A stretch of 17,955 nt of DNA from Armatimonadota bacterium (lineage in GTDB: Bacteria > Armatimonadota > UBA5829): positions 1,948-19,902 of the forward strand of contig JAMCYN010000084.1 of NCBI GenBank assembly GCA_023474015.1. Reading direction: 5' to 3'. Each line of letters opens with the position of its first letter. The stretch's first letter is position 1. This document shows positions 1 to 7,429 of this stretch, piece after piece. The position numbers were made by a program, and so were the translations under genes. Under the pieces are notes generated by a model. The model ran no database searches, was not told the DNA's origin, and saw only the letters and a program-made list of their open reading frames with translations.

Positions 1-1073
1 GCAACCTGCTCGATGGCCGCTGTGATCTGCTGGACCAGCGCGACAGTGCTCTCCACGGTCCTGGCCTGATTCTGAGCGCCTGCGGCGACATCGCCGATTG
101 CCCTGCTTAGCTGCTCCATGGACTCAGCGCTGTTCTGGACGGTCTTCGACTGTTCCTGTGAACCGGCGGCGACCTGATTGACGGTTTCCGCGATCTGCTG
201 TATGCCCTTGGTCACTTCCTCCGACGTGGCCGAAAGTTCCTGCGAGGAGGATGCGACCGCGCCCGAGGTGTCGGCCACACCGCCGACGAGCCTGCGCAGG
301 TTCAGGATCATCTGCTGGAAGCTGCGGGAGAGGTTGCCGACCTCGTCCTTGCAGTCGTTGTCAATATTGACCGTCAGGTCGCCCTCGGCAACTTTCTCCG
401 CCGCGGATGCAATCTCGATGACGGGTGCGCTGATGATCTTGGCGATGAATACGCCTAGACCTATTGCAAGAGCCACGGCAACGATGACGAAGACGATCAT
501 CGTCGCGATTGCCTTGTTGGCCATCGATGTGTTGTTATCCGACGTCTTCTTGGCATCAGCGATCTTCATCTCCTGCATTTTGTCGATTGCGTCCTGTTCT
601 GCCTGAGCGGCCGAGAACTGGTTGCGCATATACGACGCGGCCTCGGCATCCTTACCCGCTACGGCAAGCGACAGAATGCGCTCTCGAATTGAATCGTAGC
701 CGGAATCCGCCTTCTGAAACTCCTGGTAGGCTTGCCGCATATCTTTCGAAACGATCCTTTTCTCGAACTCGTGGCCGAATTTCTCCGTATCCGCCGCAAG
801 CTGCAGGGACTTCTCGGCGAACTGTTTGGCCTCCTCAGACGTTGTCGCCAGAATACTGTCTCGCATATTGACACGCGCTCTCTGGTAGGTAGTCGACATT
901 TCGCCCAACTGATTTAGCGGAACCGTCATTTTCTCGTAAAGCATGGTGTCCGCGTTGTCGATCTTCCGGATGTTGGACAAGCCGATCAAGCCGACCGTGC
1001 CGGCTATCAGCGCGACCAAAATAAATGAGCTCAGCAGTTTGGTTCTGATCTTCAGGTGGTAAAACCATTTCAT
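1..1073 (-). CDS. Methyl-accepting chemotaxis protein, C-terminal part cut off by window edge
   Basis: Transmembrane chemoreceptor that would pass ligand signals to a CheA/CheW array. 357 codons are visible. They start at an ATG (minus strand, 1071-1073) with AGGAG nine bases upstream and read off the left edge. The order of parts is a short cytoplasmic N-terminus (MKWFYHLKIRTKLL), TM1 at about residues 14-32, a periplasmic helical region of about 150 residues like the four-helix-bundle (4HB_MCP) sensor fold, TM2 at about 187-211, a HAMP linker at about 212-262 (ending in a DEVGNLSRSF stretch), then the start of the signalling coiled coil with heptads rich in Ser, Gln and Ala. The conserved hairpin tip and methylation helices lie outside the window, so the ligand and adaptation class cannot be judged. 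The family call is firm. No other chemotaxis gene is in view. Confidence 0.93.
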   Translation of the reverse strand, partial: MKWFYHLKIRTKLLSSFILVALIAGTVGLIGLSNIRKIDNADTMLYEKMTVPLNQLGEMSTTYQRARVNMRDSILATTSEEAKQFAEKSLQLAADTEKFGHEFEKRIVSKDMRQAYQEFQKADSGYDSIRERILSLAVAGKDAEAASYMRNQFSAAQAEQDAIDKMQEMKIADAKKTSDNNTSMANKAIATMIVFVIVAVALAIGLGVFIAKIISAPVIEIASAAEKVAEGDLTVNIDNDCKDEVGNLSRSFQQMILNLRRLVGGVADTSGAVASSSQELSATSEEVTKGIQQIAETVNQVAAGSQEQSKTVQNSAESMEQLSRAIGDVAAGAQNQARTVESTVALVQQITAAIEQV

Positions 1074-1133
1074 GGGTTCTTTCTCCTTTTGCGTGCGACG
1101 GTGCGCTCGAAGGCGCTGGGGCTTGGGCAAGCC

Positions 1134-1208
1134 TCAGTGCAACGTGGTGTCGGCACCGAAGACATAACCCATATACAACAGGATGCCCGCCTCTGCTAGA
1201 GTATTCAT
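1134..1208 (-). CDS. Possible 24-residue small ORF upstream of the chemoreceptor
   Basis: A short reading frame (MNTLAEAGILLYMGYVFGADTTLH, stop TGA) precedes the chemoreceptor gene by 60 bases on the same strand. It has a good ribosome-binding site, GGGAG seven bases before the ATG. A small hairpin (GGCTT, four-base loop, AAGCC, 1120-1133) follows the stop at once. This arrangement would suit a leader peptide or a hydrophobic micropeptide. With one sequence I cannot show that it is translated, and frames of this length arise by chance. No homology is recognised. Confidence 0.3.
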   Translation of the reverse strand: MNTLAEAGILLYMGYVFGADTTLH

Positions 1209-1347
1209 CGGCTGGCTCCCTTAAGGTATGCGTAATGGTAAACCCTGAAAAGAGACAAAAACGTGCGACATCCCATCCATATGCGAAGGCAAACAGACAA
1301 CAATACAGTCAGGACAAAGCGATGTTGAGCGGAATACTGAGGAATAC

Positions 1348-1377
1348 TTCGCAGTCGCTGCGCAAATCGAGTATAAT
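1348..1377 (+). promoter_or_regulatory. Possible sigma70-type promoter of the response regulator
   Basis: A perfect TATAAT at 1372-1377 lies 18 bases after TTCGCA (1348-1353, four of six matches to TTGACA). Transcription would start near 1384 and leave an untranslated leader of about 115 bases. The -10 is perfect but the -35 is weak, and this is a motif match only. Confidence 0.35.
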
Positions 1378-1484
1378 CAACTCGGCAGCAGTTTTTCCGG
1401 TATTCCGACCGTGGACTGGACCGATGAGGGAGCCGTCGTGTACCACCGTAACTCCGCGGCTTCCCAAACAACTCGCGATTGGTT

Positions 1485-1490
1485 GGGAGG
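1485..1490 (+). promoter_or_regulatory. Ribosome-binding site that fixes the response regulator start
   Basis: GGGAGG stands eight bases before the ATG at 1499. The protein from that ATG begins exactly where receiver domains begin (MERKLAILVVDSHP), so this site overrules the longer open frame that starts at 1235. Confidence 0.75.
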
Positions 1491-1498
1491 TTCAAGCA

Positions 1499-2164
1499 AT
1501 GGAAAGGAAGCTAGCCATCCTTGTGGTGGATAGCCATCCGATAGTCAGGTGGGCGCTCAAGGAGTTTCTTACAGACCGACCTAACATCGAGCTGGTGATG
1601 GAAGCGGATTCCGTGGGACAGGCTGTGAGCGTGATAAACACGCGAAAACCGGACGTGGTGATCACTGAGCTGGTTTTTTCGGACAGCGACGGTCTGGATG
1701 CTGTCCAAGAGCTGGTCAAGAACACATCTGCCGGAATAATCGCTTTCAGCGACCACGATGCATGGGATCAGGTGGAACGGTTTCTTGACAGCGGCGGAAT
1801 GGGATTTGTCTCCAAGCGCTCCGCTCTCACTGAACTCGCGACCGCTATAAAAGCCGTTGCCTGCAAGCAGAAATGGATAGCTCCTTCGGTAAGGTCGGCT
1901 GTCCCATCGAGGCGAAAGATAGGTAACGAAGAAGAAGGCGGTCTTACGGATCGGGAGCGAGAGATAGTCGCGCTAATTACCAAAGGGTTTACCAGCAAGC
2001 AGATAGCCGACCAACTGTGCCTAAGCATTAAGACAGTGGAGACTCACAGATATCGGGTGTTCAAGAAGCTGAAGATCGGGCATTGCGCACAGCTCGCTGA
2101 TTATGCGATAAGGCACGGAATCTCCCACGGACCGCGCCACACTCCCTCAGGCAAACCCAACTGA
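1499..2164 (+). CDS. NarL/FixJ-family response regulator with Glu in place of the phospho-acceptor Asp
   Basis: DNA-binding transcription regulator of 221 residues, the normal length for the NarL/FixJ family. The receiver domain spans about residues 4-120, and a LuxR-type helix-turn-helix spans about 147-203 (LTDREREIVALITKG, then KQIADQLCLSIKTVETHRYRVFKKL). Receiver landmarks are D11 in a DSHP motif (most relatives have DDHP), S84 and K106. The residue that should be the phosphorylated Asp is E57, read from a GAG codon at 1667-1669 in PDVVITELVF. In other response regulators Glu here can mimic the phosphorylated form, so the protein may be constitutively active or respond to something other than a kinase. 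No histidine kinase is adjacent. The divergent chemoreceptor is the only signalling neighbour. The target genes are unknown. Confidence 0.92.
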   Translation: MERKLAILVVDSHPIVRWALKEFLTDRPNIELVMEADSVGQAVSVINTRKPDVVITELVFSDSDGLDAVQELVKNTSAGIIAFSDHDAWDQVERFLDSGGMGFVSKRSALTELATAIKAVACKQKWIAPSVRSAVPSRRKIGNEEEGGLTDREREIVALITKGFTSKQIADQLCLSIKTVETHRYRVFKKLKIGHCAQLADYAIRHGISHGPRHTPSGKPN

Positions 2165-2222
2165 CCGCATCCTTCCACAAGCTGCCAGGTTGGTGCCGCA
2201 CCACGGCAAGAAGCAGAGACTG

Positions 2223-2942
2223 TTATGACTCCAACGGCTGCCCTTTGGGCACGGCTATACGCTGCTCAGTTACGGGCTCATCCGATTCCAGGAGGCCGTC
2301 GCGAAACCTCAACACGCGCCTGGCATGCTGGGCGATGTCGGGTTCGTGGGTGACAATGATCACGGTCTTGCCCTGCTCGTTCAGCTTCTGAAAAATCGAC
2401 ATGATCTCCACGCCCGTGGCGGTGTCGAGGTTGCCGGTAGGCTCGTCGCCGAAAATGATCGGGGGATCGTTGACCAGCGCCCTCGCGATTGCCACTCGCT
2501 GCTGTTCGCCTCCCGAGAGTTGCATAGGTGTGTGGTGGAATCGCTTGCCCAGCCCGACCGATTCGAGCGAATGCCGAGCAAGCTTGTGATTCTTGGGCTC
2601 CGTGGAATACATCATAGGCAGAATAACGTTCTTGAGCGCGCTCATTCGGGGCAATAGGTTGAAGCTCTGGAAGACGAAGCCGATCTTGCGGTTGCGAACG
2701 GCCGCGCGCGCGGAGTCGCTGAGCTTGCCGGCGTTGATGTTGTCGAGCATGTAGATGCCGGAGGTGGGACGGTCCAGGCAGCCGATGATATTCATCAGCG
2801 TGGACTTACCCGAACCCGATGGCCCCATTATGGCGACGAACTCCCCCGGGTCCACGCTGAATGACACGCCCCGCAGCGCCGGGACATCCACGCTGCCGAT
2901 ATGATAGGTCTTTTTTAGGTCTCTGACTTCAATTAGTGGCAT
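2223..2942 (-). CDS. ABC transporter ATP-binding protein, LolD/MacB type
   Basis: Cytoplasmic ATPase that would power the permease encoded just upstream. 239 residues, standard for the family. Visible motifs are Walker [10 protein letters not shown] (40-48), Q-loop Gln92, signature LSGGEQQR (142-149), Walker B IIFGDEP (162-168) and switch His199. The sequence around Walker A is typical of MacB, LolD and FtsE-like exporters. The start is taken at the second of two adjacent ATGs (MPLIEV). The first, at 2945, is equally possible, and neither has a strong ribosome-binding site. The longer open frame to 3005 would translate the inverted repeat and is rejected. It is the last gene of the pump operon, and its separation from the permease gene differs from E. 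coli MacB, where both are one protein. Confidence 0.93.
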   Translation of the reverse strand: MPLIEVRDLKKTYHIGSVDVPALRGVSFSVDPGEFVAIMGPSGSGKSTLMNIIGCLDRPTSGIYMLDNINAGKLSDSARAAVRNRKIGFVFQSFNLLPRMSALKNVILPMMYSTEPKNHKLARHSLESVGLGKRFHHTPMQLSGGEQQRVAIARALVNDPPIIFGDEPTGNLDTATGVEIMSIFQKLNEQGKTVIIVTHEPDIAQHARRVLRFRDGLLESDEPVTEQRIAVPKGQPLES

Positions 2943-2962
2943 CATGCATCCATTACCCGGGT

Positions 2963-3093
2963 GTTTCGGGATTTGAGCGCAGCGGAAATCCCGAAACTTC
3001 GGCATACGTCAGGTTCGTTTCGGGATTTCCGGAGCGGAACATCGCTGTGTATCTTCGTATATACGTCCATCTCCGCTCCTCAAATCCCGAAAC
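2963..3093. repeat. Double-hairpin repeat: four alternating copies of GTTTCGGGATTT
   Basis: The 12-mer GTTTCGGGATTT occurs at 2963-2974 and 3017-3028, and its exact reverse complement at 2986-2997 and 3082-3093. Each forward/reverse pair can fold into a hairpin with a perfect 12-bp stem. The outer arms extend further: GTGTTTCGGGATTTGAG at the left matches the reverse complement of the right arm, and GGAGCGGA pairs with TCCGCTCC in the second hairpin. The element fills the gap between the permease stop (3106) and the ATPase start (2942) inside the operon. It resembles REP-like extragenic palindromes in form. The family is unknown to me. Confidence 0.85.
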
Positions 3094-3105
3094 ACCGGGG
3101 TACAA

Positions 3106-4410
3106 TCAAGAGTATCTCAGGGCTTCTATGGGGTCCAGAGTCGCGGCGCGCACGGCGGGGTAGAGCCCGAAGACCAGCCCGACCAGCGCCGAAACACCGA
3201 ATGACATAATCACCGCCTGCATCGAGACGAGCGTGCGCCATCCGGCGTATACCGAGATAGCCTGCGCGCCCCCGACACCCAGACCCACGCCGATGAGCCC
3301 TCCAAAGCAAGTAATGACCAGCGCCTCCAGCATGAACTGACGAATAATATCCCAACGCGTCGCGCCTATGCACCTCCGCACGCCGATTTCGCGCGTGCGC
3401 TGGGTGACGGTCGCGAGCATGATGTTCATGATACCTATACCGCCCACAAGCAATGATATGCTCGCGATTGCTCCCATTACGATGCTGAATATACGCTGCG
3501 TCGCCTGCTGCTGGCGAAGAAGCTCCGCGGGAATGATAATCTCATAATCTCGAATGCCGCGATGGAGGCGGTTCAACACCGACCTGATTACCGACGCCGT
3601 CGGCACGGTCGCGACATCGCTTTCCACCTGCACGATCACCTCGCTGATGGGACTATTCGGACGGCTGATCCGGCTTCGAATCTTCTGATACATTATTCGG
3701 AGGTTCTGCATCGTCGCGGGGACCGCCTGTTGGCTGTAGAGCTGAAAATCCGTGAACGAGACTGTGATCGGAATGTAGATGTCGGAGTTGAGGTCTCTGA
3801 GAGCCGAAAACGCCTTGGCGGAGCCGATCTCCTTGGGCTCCATCAGACCGACCACGCGGAAGATTCGCTTGCCGATCTTGATAGTCTTGCCGATCGGATC
3901 ATCAAAGCCGAATAGCTCGCGTTTCGTGGCGGCGCCGAGCACGCAAACCGGAAGATGGTCCCGCACATCCTCATTTCGCAGGAATCGACCCCTGTCCACT
4001 GCCGAGCGCACAACCAGGTCGTAGCCCTGTGTAGTGCCGACCACTTTGGCAGTCACGGGCTTGTCGCCGCGCTTAACGTCGGCGAAGACCTCTCTTAGCG
4101 GTACCACCCTCCGCGCGTAGCCGCATACCTGGGTGATGCTCTCGGCGTCCGAAAACTTCAGCCCAAAGGGTGACCGGTCCTGGGCCTTCTCGGCGAGTTC
4201 CCCGGTAATTATCGCGCGCTTGATATGCACGACGTCGATGCCCATTTGCTTGATCTGATCCAGCGCCTCCTGCTTGGCGCCCTCTCCGATGGATACCATC
4301 GCGATGACGGCCGCGACGCCGAATATCACGCCCAGCATGGTGAGCATCGAGCGCAGCTTGTGGGAGAACAGTTCCGAAAGCCCGGTTTGGATCGCGTCGA
4401 GGATTCCCAT
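3106..4410 (-). CDS. MacB/FtsX-family ABC transporter permease
   Basis: Inner-membrane permease of 434 residues. TM1 lies at about residues 20-42, followed by a periplasmic MacB_PCD-type domain of about 260 residues and three C-terminal membrane segments. The hallmark LLVGGIGIMNIML followed by TQRTREIGVRR is present and ties it to MacB. There is no fused ATPase; that is the next gene. FtsX/MacB permeases work as mechanotransmitters, driving substrate from the periplasm into the adaptor and outer-membrane channel rather than across the inner membrane. The start ATG (4408-4410) follows the adaptor's stop codon by one base, with an AAGGGA ribosome-binding site inside the adaptor gene, so the two are probably translationally coupled. 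A longer open frame upstream overlaps the adaptor and is rejected. The substrate is not predictable. Confidence 0.93.
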   Translation of the reverse strand: MGILDAIQTGLSELFSHKLRSMLTMLGVIFGVAAVIAMVSIGEGAKQEALDQIKQMGIDVVHIKRAIITGELAEKAQDRSPFGLKFSDAESITQVCGYARRVVPLREVFADVKRGDKPVTAKVVGTTQGYDLVVRSAVDRGRFLRNEDVRDHLPVCVLGAATKRELFGFDDPIGKTIKIGKRIFRVVGLMEPKEIGSAKAFSALRDLNSDIYIPITVSFTDFQLYSQQAVPATMQNLRIMYQKIRSRISRPNSPISEVIVQVESDVATVPTASVIRSVLNRLHRGIRDYEIIIPAELLRQQQATQRIFSIVMGAIASISLLVGGIGIMNIMLATVTQRTREIGVRRCIGATRWDIIRQFMLEALVITCFGGLIGVGLGVGGAQAISVYAGWRTLVSMQAVIMSFGVSALVGLVFGLYPAVRAATLDPIEALRYS

Positions 4411-4411
4411 T

Positions 4412-5818
4412 CTATCCCTTTTCCGCGCCCGGCATCGGAGCGGATTTATTTTTCCTGGTCTTCTCCTCTTTGCCGGGAGTTGAAACCCCGGCCTCCTGCT
4501 CGTCGAGAGCGCGCGTGGGATCGCGCAGCGCGACTTTGCACCTCTTCTCAAGGCCCTTGTTGATGATGACGAAGTTGTCGTTGTGCTTTCCGACCCGTAC
4601 CTGGGTGCGCTCGAACGACTTGCCATGTTTCACGAAGACATAGGTCTTGCCTTCACGCTCGATCACGCACTCGATCGGCACGCTCAACGCGTCCTTTACC
4701 TCATCGCATATGAACTCGATGTCGGCGGTCATGCCGGGTTTAAGGATCTTCGGGTCCGATTCCTTGACCGCTATGACCACCTCGAAATTCTTCCTGCCGG
4801 GCGTCGCGCCCGACTCCCAGGGACTGGGCTCCGTGGCCAGGCTGGCGATGTCTTTCACGACCCCGTGGAAGACCTTGTTGGGTACAGCCTCCAGTTTGAC
4901 CAGTACCGGCATGTTCAGCCTGACCTTCGGCGCGTCAGCCTCTCCGACATTCACCTTGGCCTGCATGCTGGACAGGTCTGGAAGCTGGATCACACACTGC
5001 CTGGGGTTAACCAAATCGCCCTCTTTGAATGCGCGGCGGCCGTCGCCCATCCATTCCTTGGTTATCACGACCATACCGGCGGCCGGGGCGTTGATGATGG
5101 CTTTCTTGGTGCGGCCCAAGGCGTCGTCCCAGGTGATCTTCGCCATTTGGGCCCGGAACTGGACGTTCTTCACTTGCGTGCGCTTCTGCGTCTCCCTGCG
5201 CTTGCACTCGCTCTCCTTGAGTGTGATATCCATTCCGCTTTTGTCCAAAGCCAGCTTCTTCGAGCTGACATCAAATTCGGCCTGCTCCACTGTCGAACCG
5301 GGAACCAGGTTATCCTTCGCCAGACTCGTCTGCTTCTCAAGGTTCTTCTTCGCACGCTCGAGTTCGTTCCGGTCGAACTCATACTGGGCCTTCGCCTTGG
5401 CCTTGTCGGTGTCATCGCCTTCTATGAGTATCGCAAGCTCGGACTTGGCCTGGTCCACATCGGCAAGCGCGTTCTGATAGGCGAGCTCTTGGTTTCGGGC
5501 GTCCTTAATGAGATCGGTGGTGTCCATCTCGACCAGCTTGTCGCCGGGCTTGACGAATGTGCCTTCGGGGACAATTTGGATGATCTTGCCGTTGATCTCG
5601 GAGTTGACCATCACCGAGTTCTCGGCCTGGAGTGTGCCCATCTCGTGGAAGCTGACCACGAATGTGCCCGATGCGACCTTCGCGGTCGGCACAAACACGA
5701 CCGTTTTCTTGGGAGTGAAGTATTGCTTGTAGAGCGGCATCCCCCAGCGCTGCGTTGCGATTACAAGGAGCACCACCGTGAGGGAACGGGTTCCCCAGAG
5801 TTGGATTTGTCGTCTCAT
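4412..5818 (-). CDS. MacA/HlyD-like periplasmic adaptor of the efflux pump
   Basis: Membrane-fusion protein linking the permease to the outer-membrane channel, 468 residues. It starts with an N-terminal membrane anchor (about residues 10-26). A first half-lipoyl stretch follows (KIIQIVPEGTFVKPGDKLVEMD, about 93-115). Next is a long charged coiled-coil hairpin (about 115-240), the second lipoyl half (APAAGMVV), then beta-barrel and membrane-proximal domains, and a Lys- and Glu-rich tail. This is the MacA/EmrA/HlyD order. Its ATG overlaps the stop of the channel gene by four bases (ATGA), strong evidence of one operon. The large antisense open frames over it are shadows of its codon bias. Confidence 0.92.
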   Translation of the reverse strand: MRRQIQLWGTRSLTVVLLVIATQRWGMPLYKQYFTPKKTVVFVPTAKVASGTFVVSFHEMGTLQAENSVMVNSEINGKIIQIVPEGTFVKPGDKLVEMDTTDLIKDARNQELAYQNALADVDQAKSELAILIEGDDTDKAKAKAQYEFDRNELERAKKNLEKQTSLAKDNLVPGSTVEQAEFDVSSKKLALDKSGMDITLKESECKRRETQKRTQVKNVQFRAQMAKITWDDALGRTKKAIINAPAAGMVVITKEWMGDGRRAFKEGDLVNPRQCVIQLPDLSSMQAKVNVGEADAPKVRLNMPVLVKLEAVPNKVFHGVVKDIASLATEPSPWESGATPGRKNFEVVIAVKESDPKILKPGMTADIEFICDEVKDALSVPIECVIEREGKTYVFVKHGKSFERTQVRVGKHNDNFVIINKGLEKRCKVALRDPTRALDEQEAGVSTPGKEEKTRKNKSAPMPGAEKG

Positions 5819-7251
5819 TTTCTTCCTATGGTTGTGATGTCTTCGCCCATTGCGTATTTCAGATTGATCCAGGCCAAATAGAGGTCGACCTTCGCCGAAA
5901 GAAGGCCTGTTTGCGTTTCGGTCAGTGAACGTTGCGCTTCCAGTAGATTGCGGTTGTCGTCGAGCCCCTCTTTCACCATCCTGTCGGCTATATTGTAGTT
6001 CTGCTGGGCGGTCTGGAGGTTGTCGCCGAGGATTTTGACTGAACTCTTCGATGCCTCGAATGATCGGTAGGAATTGCGGACCTCCTGCGCGATCCGTTCC
6101 ATTTCGTAGACGCGCATCCGGCGCATGACATCCAGATCGCGCGCGGTTGTATCCCGATCCTCCAGGGCGGCACGGCGGTCTATGGGAAGCCGGTATTCTA
6201 CGCCTGAAACTAACGACCCGAGGTCGTAGAGTGAGCGCGAGATCAGACCCGCGTCGGGGGAGGTCGAGTTGAAGCCCGCCACTATGTCCAGGCTCGGGCG
6301 GAGCTTGTCATCGCGCATAGCCAGCTTGCGCGTCTGTTCGGAAAGCTGGGTATTGTAGACCGAAAGCTCCGCGCGATTCGCCAACGCCTTGTCGATGGTC
6401 TCGCCGAGAGGCGGAAGCTGCGTATCCACTTCGGGGACGGAGTCTGTAAGTTCCGGTGCCTGTCCGACCCCCGCGCCTATGGCGACCATCAAGTTATCAA
6501 TGGCCCCGCGCGCCGACTGGCGCTGAGTGTTCAGCCTGTCCTGTGTCTGGGCAACCTGTATCTCCGCACGGGAGGCTTCGATCTTGGTAACCACCTGCCA
6601 CTTCAGCTTCTTCTCCGCGCCTTCCGCTGCCTTCTGAGCAATTTCGAGAGCCTCCTCCTGGACCTTCACCTGCTCCCGTGCCTGCACGGCCCTGTAGTAA
6701 GCCTCGATGACGCCCTGCACGGTCGTCTGGCGCGTGATGTATAGTTGCTTCTCCTGAATCGTCTCGTCGCTGCGCGCGCCCTGGAGGGCATCGGCCTTGG
6801 CGGATAGGGCACCCTTGCCCTGCATCAGCGGATGCCGCAGAGACATCCCCACGGCCCCGCGCTCGCTTCCTATTCCGAATGGCGACAGGTTCAGCGTCAA
6901 CTCAGTGCCGAGTGGGTTCTTGTAGGACAATTCTCCGAACAGACGGCCAGAACGACCGGAATCGCTTGGTGTGTGCTCCAGGTTTGCGATAGTGCCGATC
7001 CCGAGACTGGTGGTGATTCCAGCAACGCGCAGCCTCGATTGCGAAGAAACCCGGCCCTCCTCTGCACGCTTCAAGTTGGCGTTAATGTCAATTGCGGAAG
7101 AGATCGCGTCGGCGAGGGAAAGCTTTTCGGGAGCCTTTTTTTCCTCAGCGGCCAGGCGTGAACATGCGACAGCCGTCGCCAGGCAGAGCAACAGAAGAAG
7201 CGCCGCGCGCATTGTCGCGGGGCGCGAGTGTCTGGATGTGGCTTGGTTCAA
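5815..7251 (-). CDS. TolC-family outer-membrane efflux protein
   Basis: Outer-membrane channel subunit, first gene of the pump operon. 478 residues from a TTG start, preceded by AAGGGG about ten bases upstream. An alternative ATG 13 codons in (7210-7212) gives a tighter signal peptide (MRAALLLLLCLATAVACS) but has no ribosome-binding site. The peptide could be cut by signal peptidase I, or at the Cys as a lipoprotein (AVAC is a poor lipobox). The mature part has the OEP pattern: two long amphipathic helical stretches (about residues 170-250 and 390-465, rich in Ala, Gln and Glu), each joined to a shorter beta-strand region. Three such subunits would form the channel. It belongs with the adaptor, permease and ATPase encoded downstream. 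Confidence 0.9.
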   Translation of the reverse strand: MNQATSRHSRPATMRAALLLLLCLATAVACSRLAAEEKKAPEKLSLADAISSAIDINANLKRAEEGRVSSQSRLRVAGITTSLGIGTIANLEHTPSDSGRSGRLFGELSYKNPLGTELTLNLSPFGIGSERGAVGMSLRHPLMQGKGALSAKADALQGARSDETIQEKQLYITRQTTVQGVIEAYYRAVQAREQVKVQEEALEIAQKAAEGAEKKLKWQVVTKIEASRAEIQVAQTQDRLNTQRQSARGAIDNLMVAIGAGVGQAPELTDSVPEVDTQLPPLGETIDKALANRAELSVYNTQLSEQTRKLAMRDDKLRPSLDIVAGFNSTSPDAGLISRSLYDLGSLVSGVEYRLPIDRRAALEDRDTTARDLDVMRRMRVYEMERIAQEVRNSYRSFEASKSSVKILGDNLQTAQQNYNIADRMVKEGLDDNRNLLEAQRSLTETQTGLLSAKVDLYLAWINLKYAMGEDITTIGRK

Positions 7252-7429
7252 CGGGTATTGCCCCTTGGTACTTTACACAGTTTGCAGTAGATCAGGTTCA
7301 TATGTATAGATGCTTGGAAACCGCCAAAAGTTTCATATCGGCGCGAAAAAAAGCTGGTTTTGCTTAAGCGCCTACACTGACTCCTTCTACTCCGACACCG
7401 AAATCCCTGCTTCGGCGGCGTTGACAGCC
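7252..7429. other. Divergent promoter region between pump operon and MFS gene
   Basis: 178 bases drive two transport units in opposite directions. On the plus strand, TTTGCA (7281-7286) and TATAGA (7305-7310), 18 bases apart, form a weak promoter-like pair for the MFS gene. The minus-strand promoter is not obvious. No clear operator palindrome is seen. Shared control of the two transport units is possible, but no adjacent regulator gene supports it. Confidence 0.4.

Larger units (their letters stand above)
1074..1498. other. Divergent intergenic region between chemoreceptor and response regulator
   Basis: This 425-base gap separates two divergent genes. The minus-strand side holds the possible 24-codon small ORF and hairpin. 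The plus-strand side holds a promoter-like pair (1348-1377) and a GGGAGG ribosome-binding site (1485-1490). An open frame runs through 1235-1498 in phase with the response regulator. Its translation is low in hydrophobic core residues and rich in Arg, Ser, Gln and Pro, and it has no receiver-like extension, so I read it as non-coding. No binding-site palindrome stands out. Confidence 0.6.

Noticed and set aside
1235..1498. 88-codon N-terminal extension of the response regulator
   Set aside because: The receiver domain begins right at the ATG at 1499, which has a GGGAGG site. The extension lacks protein-like composition and covers the predicted promoter.
2165..2222. Small inverted repeat TGGTG/CACCA between convergent genes
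   Set aside because: The stem is five base pairs and no T-run follows on either strand, so it cannot be called a terminator.
4583..5881. 432-codon plus-strand open frame
   Set aside because: It lies antisense to the adaptor gene, whose family motifs are certain. The frame is open because of codon bias and its translation has no recognisable domain.
7332..7362. Hairpin-like stretch with T-run on the minus strand
   Set aside because: The possible stem is only about four base pairs, and no minus-strand gene lies upstream that would need a terminator there.
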